Position numbers and translations under genes: made by a program
Assembly (NCBI GenBank): GCA_963794385.1
Contig: CAWCDT010000018.1
Coordinates: 1-64,000 of the forward strand
DNA from: Gaiellasilicea sp963794385
GTDB taxonomy: Bacteria; Actinomycetota; Thermoleophilia; Gaiellales; Gaiellaceae
Direction: 5' to 3'
DNA: 64,000 bases
Notes under the pieces: model-generated
Database searches by the model: none
What the model was told of the DNA's origin: nothing
What the model saw: only the letters and a program-made list of their open reading frames with translations
Shown: positions 47,641-57,321 of the stretch, piece after piece
Numbering within the stretch: the first letter of the stretch is position 1
How the letters are laid out: every line of letters begins with the position of its first letter

Positions 47641-48228
47641 GTGGCCGAGATGAGAGACCGAATGCTGCGCGGTGAGCTGTACATCGCCGATGACCCAGAT
47701 CTCGCGGCTGACCTGGCCCGCGCACAGGCTCTCCTCGACCGCTTCAACGGCACGTCTCACGCGGAGCAGGACACGCGCGACGCGATCCTGCGCGAGTTGA
47801 TCGGCGATCTCGGCGATGGAGTCGTCATCCGCCCGCCGTTTCGGTGTGAGTACGGCACGAGGGTGTCGATCGGTGCGGGCACATTCATCAACTTCGACTG
47901 CCTCATGCTCGACGTGGCGCCGATCACGATCGGGACGGCATGCCAGCTCGCGACGCGTGTCCAGCTTCTGACGGCGACGCATCCGATCGATCCGGAGCCA
48001 CGGCGGCTCGGGTGGGAGTCGGCCGAGCCGATTGTCATCGGAGACAACGTCTGGCTCGGTGGCGGCGTCATCGTGTGTCCCAACGTCACGATCGGTGCTG
48101 ACACCGTCGTCGGAGCTGGGGCCGTTGTTACTCGCGACTTGCCCGCCGGCGTAGTGGCGACCGGTGTTCCCGCGCGGGTCATCCGCGAGATCGGCGATCG
48201 TGACCGCATAGAGGTGCCTGCACGCTGA
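47641..48228 (+). CDS. Maltose O-acetyltransferase-like hexapeptide acetyltransferase
   Basis: 195 residues from GTG. The N-terminal Mac domain (MLRGELYIADDPDLAADLARAQALL-type, residues 7-32) is followed by a left-handed beta helix with the catalytic His in LLTATHPIDPEPR near residue 119 and repeats ending VVGAGAVVTRDLPAGVVATG. Complete CoA-dependent sugar or nodulation-type acetyltransferase. Preceded by 139 bases with no other gene. Confidence 0.9.
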   Translation: MAEMRDRMLRGELYIADDPDLAADLARAQALLDRFNGTSHAEQDTRDAILRELIGDLGDGVVIRPPFRCEYGTRVSIGAGTFINFDCLMLDVAPITIGTACQLATRVQLLTATHPIDPEPRRLGWESAEPIVIGDNVWLGGGVIVCPNVTIGADTVVGAGAVVTRDLPAGVVATGVPARVIREIGDRDRIEVPAR

Positions 48229-48249
48229 TCCCCCACGAGGACTCGCCCG

Positions 48250-49077
48250 CTAGCGGAGCAGACGCGACATCCGGCGGTCCTTGAGGATGCGCCCGCCGGT
48301 CTGGCAGGGCGCGCAGTAGAAGACCGTGTGCTCCTCGTAGTCGACCTGCCTGAGCGGTTCGCCGCAGCGGGGACAGGGCTCGCCGAGGCGGCGGTGGACG
48401 AGGTAGACGTCCTTGTCTCCCTTGCCTTGCAGGCGCAGCTCGAGCGCGCGCGCCAGATCCTCCTCGATCGCGGCGGCAAGCCGTTCGATCTCCTCGTCGT
48501 CGAGCTTCGAGGAGAGCGCGAACGGCGAGAGCTGGGCGCGGTGCAGGATCTCGTTCGCGTGCGCCCGACCGATCCCGGCGAGCGCTCGCTGGTCGCGCAG
48601 GAGCGAGTGCAGCCGCCGGTTGTCGCCGGCGAGGATCTCGCGCAGCCGCTCGACCCCGAGCCCGAGCGCCTCGGGGCCCAGGTGCGCCAGCTCGGCCTCG
48701 GACTGCGCGGGCGTCTCGAGCCACACGCCCGCCCGCTTCTTCGGTCCCGCCTCGGTGAGGACGACCTCACCGCCGTTCTCGAAGCGGAGCCGGAAAGCGG
48801 GCGACTTCGGCCCTTTCGCGCCCGGGGCGAGATGGCGGATCCGACCGGCGCTCATCAAATGGACCCGAAGCTGGAGCTCACCGTCCTCCGTCGGGAAGAG
48901 CAGCCATTTGCCGCGCCGCCCGGCACCCTCGAAGCGCCGCCCCTCGAGCTCGCGTAGCGGGGGATCGAACGTCTTCAGCGTGGCGATGTGCGCAGGCCCC
49001 GCCTGGAGCACCGGCGTCGCGGAGACGAGCGGCGCGAGCTCGCGCACCCACGCCTCCACCTCGGGCAGCTCGGGCAT
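48250..49077 (-). CDS. Formamidopyrimidine-DNA glycosylase / endonuclease VIII family
   Basis: 275 residues. The N-terminus MPELPEVEAW provides the catalytic Pro and Glu. The helix-two-turn-helix region RALAGIGRAHANEILHRAQLSPF lies near 165, and the C-terminal zinc finger is CPRCGEPL...YCAPCQTGGR. Removes oxidised bases and nicks the abasic site. Fpg versus Nei cannot be settled by eye. Confidence 0.93.
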   Translation of the reverse strand: MPELPEVEAWVRELAPLVSATPVLQAGPAHIATLKTFDPPLRELEGRRFEGAGRRGKWLLFPTEDGELQLRVHLMSAGRIRHLAPGAKGPKSPAFRLRFENGGEVVLTEAGPKKRAGVWLETPAQSEAELAHLGPEALGLGVERLREILAGDNRRLHSLLRDQRALAGIGRAHANEILHRAQLSPFALSSKLDDEEIERLAAAIEEDLARALELRLQGKGDKDVYLVHRRLGEPCPRCGEPLRQVDYEEHTVFYCAPCQTGGRILKDRRMSRLLR

Positions 49078-49104
49078 GGAGCAAACGCTACCGGCGAGGC
49101 GAGC

Positions 49105-50436
49105 TCAGTCCTTCGCTGTGCCCGGCACCGAGCCTGTCCCGGCGGGTACCAGCCCACCCGCCGCCTCTACCTCCGACGGGAGCGGCTCCTCGACCGGCTC
49201 GGGCATCTCCCGCAGCGTCCGCACCGGCGACAGGAGCACGGGCAGAGCCGCGAGCGACATGCCGATCGCGCCGACCCAGATCGCAGTCCGGAGCCCGAAC
49301 CAGGTCGCAAGCGCGCCGCCGACGAGCGAGCCGAGCGGGATCACCCCCCACACGACGAAACGCATCACCGAGTTCATTCGCCCCTGGAGCCGCTCCGGCG
49401 TGATCGCCTGGCGGAAGCTGACCTGGGTGATGTTGTAGATGGGGATGCCCATGCTCGAGATCACCAGGGCCGCGATCACAAACGGAATCGGATTCGACGT
49501 CGGCGCGGCCGCAAGCAGAAGGAGCGAGGTCGAGCCGAGCGCGCCGATGATGATCGTCGGCCCGACGCCGAAGCGGCGTGAGACGCGGTTCGCGAGCAGG
49601 GCCCCGACGAGGTAGCCGACGCTGCCGACGGCGAAGATCAGTCCGATCACGCCCGGCTCGAGCTCGAGCACCCGGACCGCGAAGACGAGGAAGACGGCGA
49701 AGAGCACGTTGCTGAAGAAGTTGAACGTCGCGGTCGAGGCGGCGATCCAGCGCAGGTACCGATTGCCGAGCACCCACGCCAAGCCCTCCTTCAGCTCGGT
49801 CTTCATGCCCGGACCGGCCTGCCGCTCGGCGCGTGTCGGCGCCTGCTCCGGCTTGCGGATCCGAACGAGGAAGATCGCCGAGGCGAGGAAGCTGATCGCG
49901 TCGACGAGCACCGCGACGGGGGCGGTCAGCACCTGCACGAGCGCGCCGCCCAATCCTGGCCCGGCCAGCTGCGCCCCCGAGCGGCTGATCTCGAGCTTCG
50001 AGTTTCCCTCGATCAGCTGCTCCCGCGGGACGAGTGATGGGAGGTACGCCTGGTACGAGACGTCGAAGAAGACGGTCAGGACGCCGACTGCGAAGCCGAC
50101 GACGTAGAGCTGCCAGATCGTCAGCGCGTCGAGCCAGTACGCGACCGGGATCGAGGCGAGCAGGAACGCGCGTCCGAGGTCGGCGGTGACGAGGATCGGC
50201 TTGCGTCGAAGCCGGTCGACCCAGACCCCGGCGGGCAGGCTGATCAGGATGAAGGGCGCGAACACGATCACGCCGAGGAGCGCGACCTCGAAGGCGCTCG
50301 CCTCGAGGACGATGATCGCGACAAGCGGCAGTCCGATCTGCGAGATCTGCGACCCCAGCTGGCTGACCGTCTCGCCGCCCCAGAGGTTGAGGAAGTCGCG
50401 ATGGCGCCAGAGGCCGCCGCTCGGCCAGAGCTTCAC
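49105..50436 (-). CDS. MFS transporter (enterobactin exporter/macrolide-efflux-like)
   Basis: 443 residues from a GTG overlapping the regulator TGA (GTGA). Twelve-span pattern with FLNLWGGETVSQLGSQISQIGLP at the start, WVDRLRRKPILVTADLGRA near 80, the mid-protein RAERQAGPGMKTELKEGLAWV loop, and FRQAITPERLQGRMNSVMR near 345. These match MFS_3/EntS-like drug or siderophore exporters. The upstream ArsR-like gene probably controls it. Confidence 0.9.
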   Translation of the reverse strand: MKLWPSGGLWRHRDFLNLWGGETVSQLGSQISQIGLPLVAIIVLEASAFEVALLGVIVFAPFILISLPAGVWVDRLRRKPILVTADLGRAFLLASIPVAYWLDALTIWQLYVVGFAVGVLTVFFDVSYQAYLPSLVPREQLIEGNSKLEISRSGAQLAGPGLGGALVQVLTAPVAVLVDAISFLASAIFLVRIRKPEQAPTRAERQAGPGMKTELKEGLAWVLGNRYLRWIAASTATFNFFSNVLFAVFLVFAVRVLELEPGVIGLIFAVGSVGYLVGALLANRVSRRFGVGPTIIIGALGSTSLLLLAAAPTSNPIPFVIAALVISSMGIPIYNITQVSFRQAITPERLQGRMNSVMRFVVWGVIPLGSLVGGALATWFGLRTAIWVGAIGMSLAALPVLLSPVRTLREMPEPVEEPLPSEVEAAGGLVPAGTGSVPGTAKD

Positions 50437-50934
50437 CGCGTGACGCTCTCTCGCCGGATGCCCACGACCAGCTCGAACTCCTCGCCCTCGTCGGACGCGC
50501 TGCGACTCGAAGTCGCGCCGCAGCCGCTCGACCCGGCGGGCGAACCGCTCCGCGTCGGCAGGATCGAGCCGCGCGCGCATGCGCACGCCTCCTCCGTACT
50601 CCTCCGCGCCCATGAGGATGAAGAGCCGCGCCACGCGCCCGTAGATGGACTCCGTCAGCGCGCGCACGCGGCGGGTCCGCACGACGCGGACGAGGCCCGC
50701 CTTCTCGAGCACCTTCAGGTGGTGCGCGACCGTCCCCTTGGCCAGGCCTATAGCCTCAGCGAGCTCGGTGGTCGAGGCAGCGCGCTCGCGCAGCAGCGCG
50801 ACGATCTGCAGCCGTGGGTCGCCTGCGAGCGCGCGCAGCTGATCGACGTCGGAGACGACGAGAACGTCGTCGGCGTCGTAGTCGGGGACCGGGAGCGAGA
50901 GTGAACGTTCGATAGCCGTCGGAACATACGACAA
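50433..50934 (-). CDS. ArsR-like winged-helix regulator of the MFS gene (one frameshift, start uncertain)
   Basis: About 167 residues. Winged helix: LRALAGDPRLQIVALLRERAASTTELAEAI (residues 34-63), then AKGTVAHHLKVLEKAGLVRVV. After a shift near 50500 the C-terminus reads DEGEEFELVVGIRRESVTR and stops at GTGA over the MFS start. A TTG at 50934 is the likely start; no ATG or GTG is available before conserved sequence. Confidence 0.8.
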
Positions 50935-50953
50935 CTCTCGACCGTTCGCAACC

Positions 50954-51400
50954 TCAGCCCGCGGCTCGGCAGTCCCCGCACTCGCCGCGCAGCACGACCT
51001 CGTGTGCGTCGACGTTGTAGCCCAGCCGACCGGAGGCGCGCGTGATCGCGAGCTCGAGCGTGGCGTCCGAGAACGGCTCCACCTTGCCGCAGTCGTCGCA
51101 GACCACGTGGTGATGGTGGTCGCCGCTCGGCGGCGCGGGCTCGAAGCGGGCGATCCCGTCGCCGACGTCGACGCGCTGGACGAGCCGGAGCTCGCTGAGA
51201 ACCTCGAGCACGCGGTACACGGACGCGATCCCGACCGAGCGGCCGCTCTCGCGGAGGCTCTCGTGAATCTCCTGCGCGCTCGCACAGCAGTCCTGGCCGG
51301 CCATCAGGTCGAGGACGGCCGTGCGGGCGCCGCCGGCGCGGAAGCCCGCCTCGCGGAGCGCCGCGTCCGTGTGCTCGCGCCAGCTGCCGAGTGTCGCCAT
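50954..51400 (-). CDS. Fur family metal-responsive repressor, probably Zur
   Basis: 148 residues from ATG at 51400 (an ATG at 51424 is possible but lies inside the operator). Fur fold: DNA-binding helix SVGIASVYRVLEVLSEL near residue 52, metal-site histidines in GDHHHHVVCDDCGKVEPF near 93, and structural CxxC at VCDDCG and ECGDC. Divergent from znuACB with palindromes in between, which points to zinc regulation (Zur) rather than iron. Confidence 0.88.
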   Translation of the reverse strand: MATLGSWREHTDAALREAGFRAGGARTAVLDLMAGQDCCASAQEIHESLRESGRSVGIASVYRVLEVLSELRLVQRVDVGDGIARFEPAPPSGDHHHHVVCDDCGKVEPFSDATLELAITRASGRLGYNVDAHEVVLRGECGDCRAAG

Positions 51401-51408
51401 CAGGAAGA

Positions 51409-51423
51409 TGATAGCGATTCTCA
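51409..51423. promoter_or_regulatory. Candidate Zur box 1
   Basis: TGATAGCGATTCTCA matches 13 of 15 bases of the reverse complement of the perfect palindrome at 51447-51461. It lies 9 bases upstream of the Fur/Zur start codon, as expected for autoregulation. Confidence 0.65.
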
Positions 51424-51445
51424 TCTGCGTGCTAGCCTGGACAAC

Positions 51446-51462
51446 GTGAGAATCGTTCTCAC
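51446..51462. promoter_or_regulatory. Candidate Zur box 2 overlapping the znuA start codon
   Basis: GTGAGAATCGTTCTCAC has perfect 7-base arms around TCG and resembles known actinobacterial Zur operators (TGAxAATxxTTxTCA). It contains the znuA GTG itself, so repressor binding would block transcription or the start site directly. Centre-to-centre distance to box 1 is 38 bases. Confidence 0.7.
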
Positions 51463-52294
51463 TCTCATCTGCGTCGGGCTGCTCGCCGGCTGCGGCGGCG
51501 ACTCGAGCTCCGAGGGCCGCTCCGTCGTCGCGGCCTTCTACCCGTTGGCCTTCGCGACCGAGCAGATCGGCGGCGACGAGATCGACCTCCGTAACCTGAC
51601 TCCAGCCGGCGTCGAGCCGCACGACCTCGAGCTCTCGGGAAGCGACATCCGCGCGATCGCGGACGCCGACCGCGTGCTCTACCTCGGCGGCGGCTTCCAG
51701 CCGGCGCTCGAGGACGCGATCGACTCGACCTCGGCGCACGCCGTCGACCTTCTCGACGCCGTCGAGACGAGGGCGGGCGACGAGGAGGAGCACGGCGTCG
51801 ACCCGCACGTCTGGCTCGATCCGATTCGCTACGCCGCGATCGCGGAGCGGATCGGCGAGGAGCTCGATCGCCGCCCCGAGGCGGATCGCTTTGCCGCGGC
51901 GCTGCGCGCCCTCGACCGCGATTTCCGCCATGGCCTGTCCGACTGTGAACGCGACGAGATCGTCACGAGCCACGCTGCGTTCGGCTACCTGGCCGAGCGC
52001 TACGGGCTGAGGCAGGTCGCGATCACGGGCGTGTCGCCCGAGGCCGAGCCGACGCCCCGCGACCTCGAGGACGTCGTCCGCCAGGTGCGCGCGGTCGGTG
52101 CAACCACGGTCTTCTTCGAGACGCTGGTCTCGCCCCGGCTCGCGGAGACGGTTGCCCGCGAGGTCGGCGCCGAGACCGCGGTGCTCGATCCGCTCGAGGG
52201 CCTGGCGGAGGAGGACGTCGCGGCGGGCGAGGACTACTTTTCGGTCATGCGCGAGAACCTCGCCGCGCTCCGGAAGGCACTCGGGTGCCGGTAG
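51446..52294 (+). CDS. znuA: Zinc ABC transporter substrate-binding lipoprotein ZnuA
   Basis: 282 residues. Lipoprotein signal LICVGLLAGCGGDSSS with the acylated Cys at about 15. Metal ligands of cluster A-I binding proteins: His in AGVEPHDLELS, His in VDPHVWLDPIRY, His in VTSHAAFGYLAERYG, plus a C-terminal acidic residue. A short acidic/His stretch DEEEHGVDPH stands for the usual His-rich loop. Could also bind manganese, but the Zur boxes favour zinc. Confidence 0.9.
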   Translation: MRIVLTLICVGLLAGCGGDSSSEGRSVVAAFYPLAFATEQIGGDEIDLRNLTPAGVEPHDLELSGSDIRAIADADRVLYLGGGFQPALEDAIDSTSAHAVDLLDAVETRAGDEEEHGVDPHVWLDPIRYAAIAERIGEELDRRPEADRFAAALRALDRDFRHGLSDCERDEIVTSHAAFGYLAERYGLRQVAITGVSPEAEPTPRDLEDVVRQVRAVGATTVFFETLVSPRLAETVAREVGAETAVLDPLEGLAEEDVAAGEDYFSVMRENLAALRKALGCR

Positions 52295-53004
52295 CGGTCG
52301 AGCTGCGCGACGTCTCGTTCGCCTACGACGGTGGCCGCCCCGTGCTCGAGCACGTGGGGCTCTCCGTCGAAGCGGGTGAGTTCGTCGCGATCGCGGGCCC
52401 GAACGGCGGGGGCAAGACCACTCTGATGCGCCTGGCGCTCGGGCTCGAGCGGCCGACGTCGGGCGAAGTACTGCTCTTCGGCGAGCCGGCGTCTCGGTTC
52501 TCGGGCCGCGCCGCGCTCGGCTACCTGCCCCAGCGCTCTCAGCTCGGCGTCGACGCGCCGGCGACCGTGCGCGAGGTCGTGGCCGCGGGCCGGCTGGCGT
52601 CCGGCGGCTTGCTCGGCCCGCTGCGCCGCCGCGACCGGGCGATCGTCGCCGAGGCGATCGAGCGGGTCGGGCTGGTCGAAAGCGCCGACGCGCCGCTGCG
52701 GACGCTGTCGGGCGGCCAGCAGCAGCGTGCGTTCATCGCGAAGGCGCTTGCCGCCCAGCCGTCGCTGCTCGTGCTGGACGAGCCGACGACCGGGGTCGAC
52801 GTCGAGGCCCAGGAGGCGCTCGCCGGCCTGCTCGACCGCCTCCACCGCGAGCTCGCGGTGACGGTTCTCTATGTCTCGCACGAGTTCGGCGCGGTCGAGC
52901 GCTTCGTCGAGCGGCTGATCCTCGTCCGCGGCGGGATCGTCTTCGACGGCCCGCCCCGGAGCCTCCCCGGCCTCTGGCACGACCCGTCGCACGTCCATGC
53001 TTGA
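52285..53004 (+). CDS. znuC: Zinc ABC transporter ATP-binding protein ZnuC
   Basis: 239 residues from GTG, overlapping znuA by 10 bases. Walker A AGPNGGGKTT, Q-loop LGYLPQRSQ, signature LSGGQQQRAFIAKAL, Walker B LLVLDEPTTGVD and switch YVSHEFG are present. Overlaps znuB by 8 bases. Confidence 0.94.
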   Translation: MPVAVELRDVSFAYDGGRPVLEHVGLSVEAGEFVAIAGPNGGGKTTLMRLALGLERPTSGEVLLFGEPASRFSGRAALGYLPQRSQLGVDAPATVREVVAAGRLASGGLLGPLRRRDRAIVAEAIERVGLVESADAPLRTLSGGQQQRAFIAKALAAQPSLLVLDEPTTGVDVEAQEALAGLLDRLHRELAVTVLYVSHEFGAVERFVERLILVRGGIVFDGPPRSLPGLWHDPSHVHA

Positions 53005-53794
53005 CCTCGAGTTCATGCGGCTCGCCTTCGCCGCGGGCGCGATCGTCGGCCTGCTCGCGCCCGCGGTCGGGTTCTTCCTCGTCCAGCGGCAGCTCAGCCT
53101 GATCGGAGACGGCATCGGCCACGTCGCGTTCGCAGGCGTTGCGGCCGGGTACCTGCTCGGGCTGCCGCCGGTGCTGACCGCGCTCGTCGCGTCGATCGGC
53201 GGAGCCGGCGCGATCGAGTGGTTGCGTGCCCGCAAGCATGCCGCCGGCGACCAGGCGCTCGCGCTCGTCTTCTACACGGGGATTGCCGGGGGCGTCGTCC
53301 TGATCTCGCTCGCCGGAGCGCTCAACGTCGACCTCTTCGGCTTCCTCTTCGGCTCGATCCTGACCACCACGCGCACCGATCTCGCGCTCGTCGCCGTGCT
53401 CGGGATCGCCGGTCTCGCGACGATTGCGCTCCTCTACCGCGCGCTCGCCGGGGTCTGCCTGGACGAGGAGGGCGCGCGCGTGGCCGGCGTCCCCGTCGCC
53501 TTCCTCAACATCGTCCTCGCCGCGCTCGCCGCGACGACGGTCGCGGTGTCCATGCGGATCGTCGGGATCCTCCTGATCGCTGCGCTGATGGTGCTGCCGG
53601 TGATCGCGGCGAGTCGCGTCGCCAGGAGCATGCGTTCGACGCTGCTGCTCGGGATGGCGATCGGCCTCGGCAGCGTCCTCGGCGGGCTCACGGTCGCGTA
53701 CTACGCCGATCTCCCTCCCGGCGGCACGATCGTCTTGCTCGCGGCCGCGACCTTCCTCGCCACCAGCGGGATCTCGGCGTTGCGTCGCGGCTGA
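52997..53794 (+). CDS. znuB: Zinc ABC transporter permease ZnuB
   Basis: 265 residues, multi-span ABC-3 family permease. Hallmarks are FLVQRQLSLIGDGIGHVAFAG near residue 28, FGFLFGSILTTTRTDL near 112, and MRIVGILLIAALMVLPVIAAS near 182. Completes the znuACB operon; a hairpin follows 12 bases after the stop. Confidence 0.94.
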   Translation: MLDLEFMRLAFAAGAIVGLLAPAVGFFLVQRQLSLIGDGIGHVAFAGVAAGYLLGLPPVLTALVASIGGAGAIEWLRARKHAAGDQALALVFYTGIAGGVVLISLAGALNVDLFGFLFGSILTTTRTDLALVAVLGIAGLATIALLYRALAGVCLDEEGARVAGVPVAFLNIVLAALAATTVAVSMRIVGILLIAALMVLPVIAASRVARSMRSTLLLGMAIGLGSVLGGLTVAYYADLPPGGTIVLLAAATFLATSGISALRRG

Positions 53795-53806
53795 CCGGCT
53801 GAGCCG

Positions 53807-53840
53807 CGCCGGCGGCGGACGAGTGATGCCGCCGCCGGCG
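53807..53840. terminator. Hairpin terminator between znuB and M28 peptidase 1
   Basis: CGCCGGCGGCGG at 53807 pairs with CCGCCGCCGGCG ending at 53840 (12-bp arms, 10-base loop). It sits between convergent genes. The stem is nearly the same as the terminator after M28 peptidase 2 (55615-55647). Confidence 0.65.
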
Positions 53841-53855
53841 TGTTCTGCGGCTGAC

Positions 53856-55476
53856 TTACGGGACGAACGTCCCTTCCGGGCCCGCCGGCGCAGGCAAGGC
53901 GAACGTCGTCCCGGGCACGGCTTTGCCCGGCACGCCGTTGACCGCCTCCGTGGAGAAGGCGAAGGTCAGCTGGGCGAACGCGATCAGGTCGCTGTTGACC
54001 TCGAGCGCGTGGTCCGAGTTGTTCGCGAACGTGTCGCAGACGAGGTGGTAGCACGGGTCGAACTGCGCGCCCGTGGTCCCGCCCCAGATCGCCTGCTGCT
54101 CCGCCGTCTTCACGACCTCGGCGCCGGTGAAGAGGCCGCCCGAGGGAATCCCATTCACGATGAATGCCTGGTAGTCGCTCCGGCCGGAGAACTGCGTGTC
54201 GTCGTACGGCTCGCCGATCATCGTGTAGTACGACTCGTAGAGGTCCTCGATCGCGGTCGACCCTGCGGGGATCGGCACTCCTGCGGGCGGCGGGAACGAG
54301 GACTGGTCGGCGTCGTACACCATCTGCACGTAGTTCGGAGAGCCGACCATGTCGTAGTTCAGGTAGAGCGCGATCCGGTCCCGCTCGGCCTGGGAGAGGT
54401 CGTTGACGTAGGCCGTCGAGCCGATCAGGCCTGACTCCTCCGCACCCCACCACGCGAACCGGAGCGTGTTCCAGAGGGGCTTGACCTTGGCCATCATCAG
54501 CGCCGTCTCGAGAATGGCGGCCGAGCCGGAGCCGTTGTCGTTGATCCCCGGTCCTGCGGGCACCGAGTCCAGGTGGGCGCCGGCCATGACGACGTTGTCC
54601 TCTTCCCTGCCCCGCATCTCGGCGATCACGTTCGTCTGCGGTTTGTTCACCACGGCGACGGTCGCAGTCGTGCCGGGCTGGGCGAGCGACTCACCGGCAG
54701 CGAAGCTCGTGCCCACCACCGGGACGTTGATCGTCGTGAAGGCCGAGCCGGCCGGCGGCACGGCCGTGATGTTGGTGAGGGTGACGCTGCGCGCCGGCGT
54801 GTCGCCCTGGTTGAAGAGGATGACTGCCGCCGCGCCCGCGGTCTGGGCGTTCGCGACCTTGAGGGAGAAGCTACACCCGCCCCGCTGGACCAGCGCGATC
54901 CGACCGGCGACGAAGCCCGCGAAGTCGTTGACGCCGCCGGGGGGCGCAGCCGTGAGCGGTGCCCCGACCGCGGCTTCCGTGAATGCTCCATGGCACCCGC
55001 TCGTGTTCGCGCGCGGAGGTGTCAGGTTGATGTCGACGGGAGTCACCTGAGCAGTCACCGTCCCCAGGGCGCTGCCCGTGACGCCACCCGTCGCGTGCGT
55101 GGCGACGGTCGGCGTCAGTTGCCGGACGGGCTCCGCGACGGTGAAGTCGAACTGGTGCCGCTCGACCCGGTACCCGGCCGCCTGGAGCTTCTCGACGACG
55201 TAGTCGACGCTCGCGTCGTACCCCGGAGTCGCGGCGGCGCGCGTGCCGCCGTTTGCGTTCGCGATCGCCTGGAATGCGGCCTGGTGCGCACGCACGCCCT
55301 CGAGCGTCACGCACTCGAGCAGCTTGTCGTACGTGTTGTTCGAGCGCCTCTCGCACTGGCGCGTCGCGGCAGCGGCCGGCGCCGGAGCCAAGAATGTCAG
55401 CAGCAGCGCGGCGACGGCTGCCAGCTAGGGCGAGTGTCGCGATGCGCCTGGATCGTCCTGCCGGACGTTTGACCAT
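53856..55476 (-). CDS. Secreted M28 aminopeptidase with PA domain, copy 1 (one frameshift in signal peptide)
   Basis: About 540 residues. The signal peptide begins MVKRPAGRSRRIATLAL and continues after a shift near 55423 (LLLTFLAPAPAAAA). The PA domain lies at about 160-255 (RIALVQRGGCSFSLKVANAQ). The M28 zinc site is complete: AGAHLDSV, GINDNGSGSAA, WGAEESGLIGS, LNYDMVGSPNY and DPCYHLVCDT. Resembles Streptomyces aminopeptidase S. An AAAGGAGG ribosome site precedes the ATG. Probably feeds the peptide importers. Confidence 0.92.
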
Positions 55477-55522
55477 CGATCTGCCTCCTTTTGTCGTGCT
55501 GCGAACAGCACCGAACTGCGGT

Positions 55523-55540
55523 GTAGTGGGGTTGCACCCT
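55523..55540 (-). promoter_or_regulatory. Conserved leader block of M28 gene 1
   Basis: On the minus strand it reads AGGGTGCAACCCCACTAC, starting 47 bases before the ATG. The same block (one base longer) sits at the same distance before M28 gene 2. GGGT...ACCC forms a short inverted repeat. Likely promoter or operator. Confidence 0.5.
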
Positions 55541-55608
55541 ATGCCGTTCCCCGAGAGTTCACAAACCAGTCATCCAGCGCGGATCTCGGGGTTGCAGCGC
55601 GGCTGACG

Positions 55609-55647
55609 AAAAAGGGCCGGCGGCGGACATTGCTGCCGCCGCCGGCC
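55609..55647 (-). terminator. Rho-independent terminator after M28 peptidase 2
   Basis: GGCCGGCGGCGG at 55615 pairs exactly with CCGCCGCCGGCC ending at 55647 (12-bp arms, 9-base loop). On the minus strand it is followed by a T5 run (55609-55613), the standard layout. Nearly the same stem follows copy 1. Confidence 0.85.
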
Positions 55648-55660
55648 TGAGTGACAGCTC

Positions 55661-57275
55661 CTACGGAGCGAACGTTCCTTCCGGCCCTGCAGGCGCCGGG
55701 AGGTTGAGTGGCGGACCGGGGACCTTCTTGCCCGCCACGCCGTTCACCGACTCGGTCGAGTAGGCGAACGTCAACTGAGCGAAGGCGATCAGGTCGCTGT
55801 TGACCTCGAGCGCGTGGTCGCTGTTGTTCGCGAACGTGTCGCAGACGAGGTGGTAGCACGGGTCGAACTGCGCTCCGACCGTGCCGCCCCAGATCGCCTG
55901 CTGCTCGGCCGTCTTCACCACCTCGGCGCCCGTGAAGAGGCCACTCGAGGGGATGCCGGCGAAGATGAACGCCTCGTAGTCGCTCCGACCCGAGAACTCG
56001 GTGTCGTCGTACGGCTCGTCGACGAGCGTGTAGTACGACTCGTAGACGTCCTCGATCGCCGCGGAGCCGGCCGGGATCGGCACGCCGGCCGGAGCCGGGA
56101 ACGTCGACTGGTCGGCGTCGTACACCATGAAGATGTAGTTCGGCGAGCCGACCATGTCGTAGTTCATGTAGAGGGCGATCCGGTCGCGCTCCGCCTGGGA
56201 GAGCTCGTCCACGTAGGCGGTCGAGCCGATCAGGCCCTCCTCCTCGGCGCCCCACCAGGCGAACCTGAGCGTGTTCTGTGGCTTCAGCTTCGCCATCATC
56301 AACGCCGTCTCGAGGATCGCCGCGGAGCCGGATCCGTTGTCGTTGATGCCTGGCCCGGCCGTGACGGAGTCGAGGTGCGCGCCGGCCATGACCACGTTGC
56401 CGGTGTTCGTGCCCGGCAGCTCCGCGATCACGTTCACGTCGGTCCGGGTCTCGGGTTGCGAGGACCCTGACGCGGGCAGTCGATCCGGGCCGGGCGAGGA
56501 GAGCGCCGTCGGCGAAGCTGGCGCCGACGACGGGAATCGTCAGGCGTTCCGCCGATGGGAGGCAGCAGCGTCCCGACGATCAGGCCCTCGCGGTCGGGCG
56601 AGTTGCCCTGGTTGAAGATGATCACCGCCTCGGCGCCGGCCGCCTGCGCGTTGAAGGCCTTCTGGGCGAACGGGCAGGTGCCCGCGCTGGATCAGGGCGA
56701 TGTCGGCCGGGCCGGTGAAGTTCAGGCCATCGAAGTCGTCCACCGCAGCCGGGTCGGGCCCTCGCAGCCGCTGGTGCTATGCCCGTGGGGGCGTCAGGTT
56801 GATGTCGACCGGGATCACGTGCCCGGTGACGTCGCCGAAGCCGCTTGCGTGAAGGCGCCGGTCTCGTAGTCCGCGGCAGGAGCCGGCGTCAGCTGCCGGA
56901 GGATCGCCGGGAACTGGAAGCTGAACTGGAACGGGTCGAGCGTGACGTTGTAGCCCGCGTCCTCGAGCAGGCCGGCGACGTACTCGACGCTTTCCGCGTA
57001 GCCCTCCGTACCCGCAGCGCGGGTGCCCGGGTAGAAGGGATCGTCGTTGGCGTCCGCAATCTCCTGGAAAGCCGCCTGGTGAGCGCGGACGCCGTCGAGC
57101 GTCACGCACCCGAGCAGCTTGTCGTAGGTGTTGTTGGTGCGGTTCTGGCAGGCGGCCGGGGCGGGTGCGGCTGCGGCCGGTGCCGGTGCCGCGAGCATGA
57201 GCAGGGCTCCCGCAACGGTTGCCAGAAGGGCAAGGATCGAGACCGTCTGGATCGTCTTGCCGGTCGGTTGACCAT
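55661..57275 (-). CDS. Secreted M28 aminopeptidase with PA domain, copy 2 (several frameshifts)
   Basis: About 530 residues when pieced together. The signal peptide and mature start (ILALLATVAGALLMLAAPAP, CQNRTNNTYDKLLGCVTLDG) and the catalytic domain from 56437 down are clean: AGAHLDSV, GINDNGSGSAA, WGAEEEGLIGS, MNYDMVGSPNY, DPCYHLVCDT. The PA domain between about 56820 and 56440 is split among frames, with a TAG after INLTPPRA, and another shift lies near 57255. Sequence error or early decay. Closely similar to copy 1 throughout. Confidence 0.8.
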
Positions 57276-57321
57276 GTAGTTGGCCTCCTTTGTCCGGCCA
57301 CGGCGAACGGCGACCGAACGG

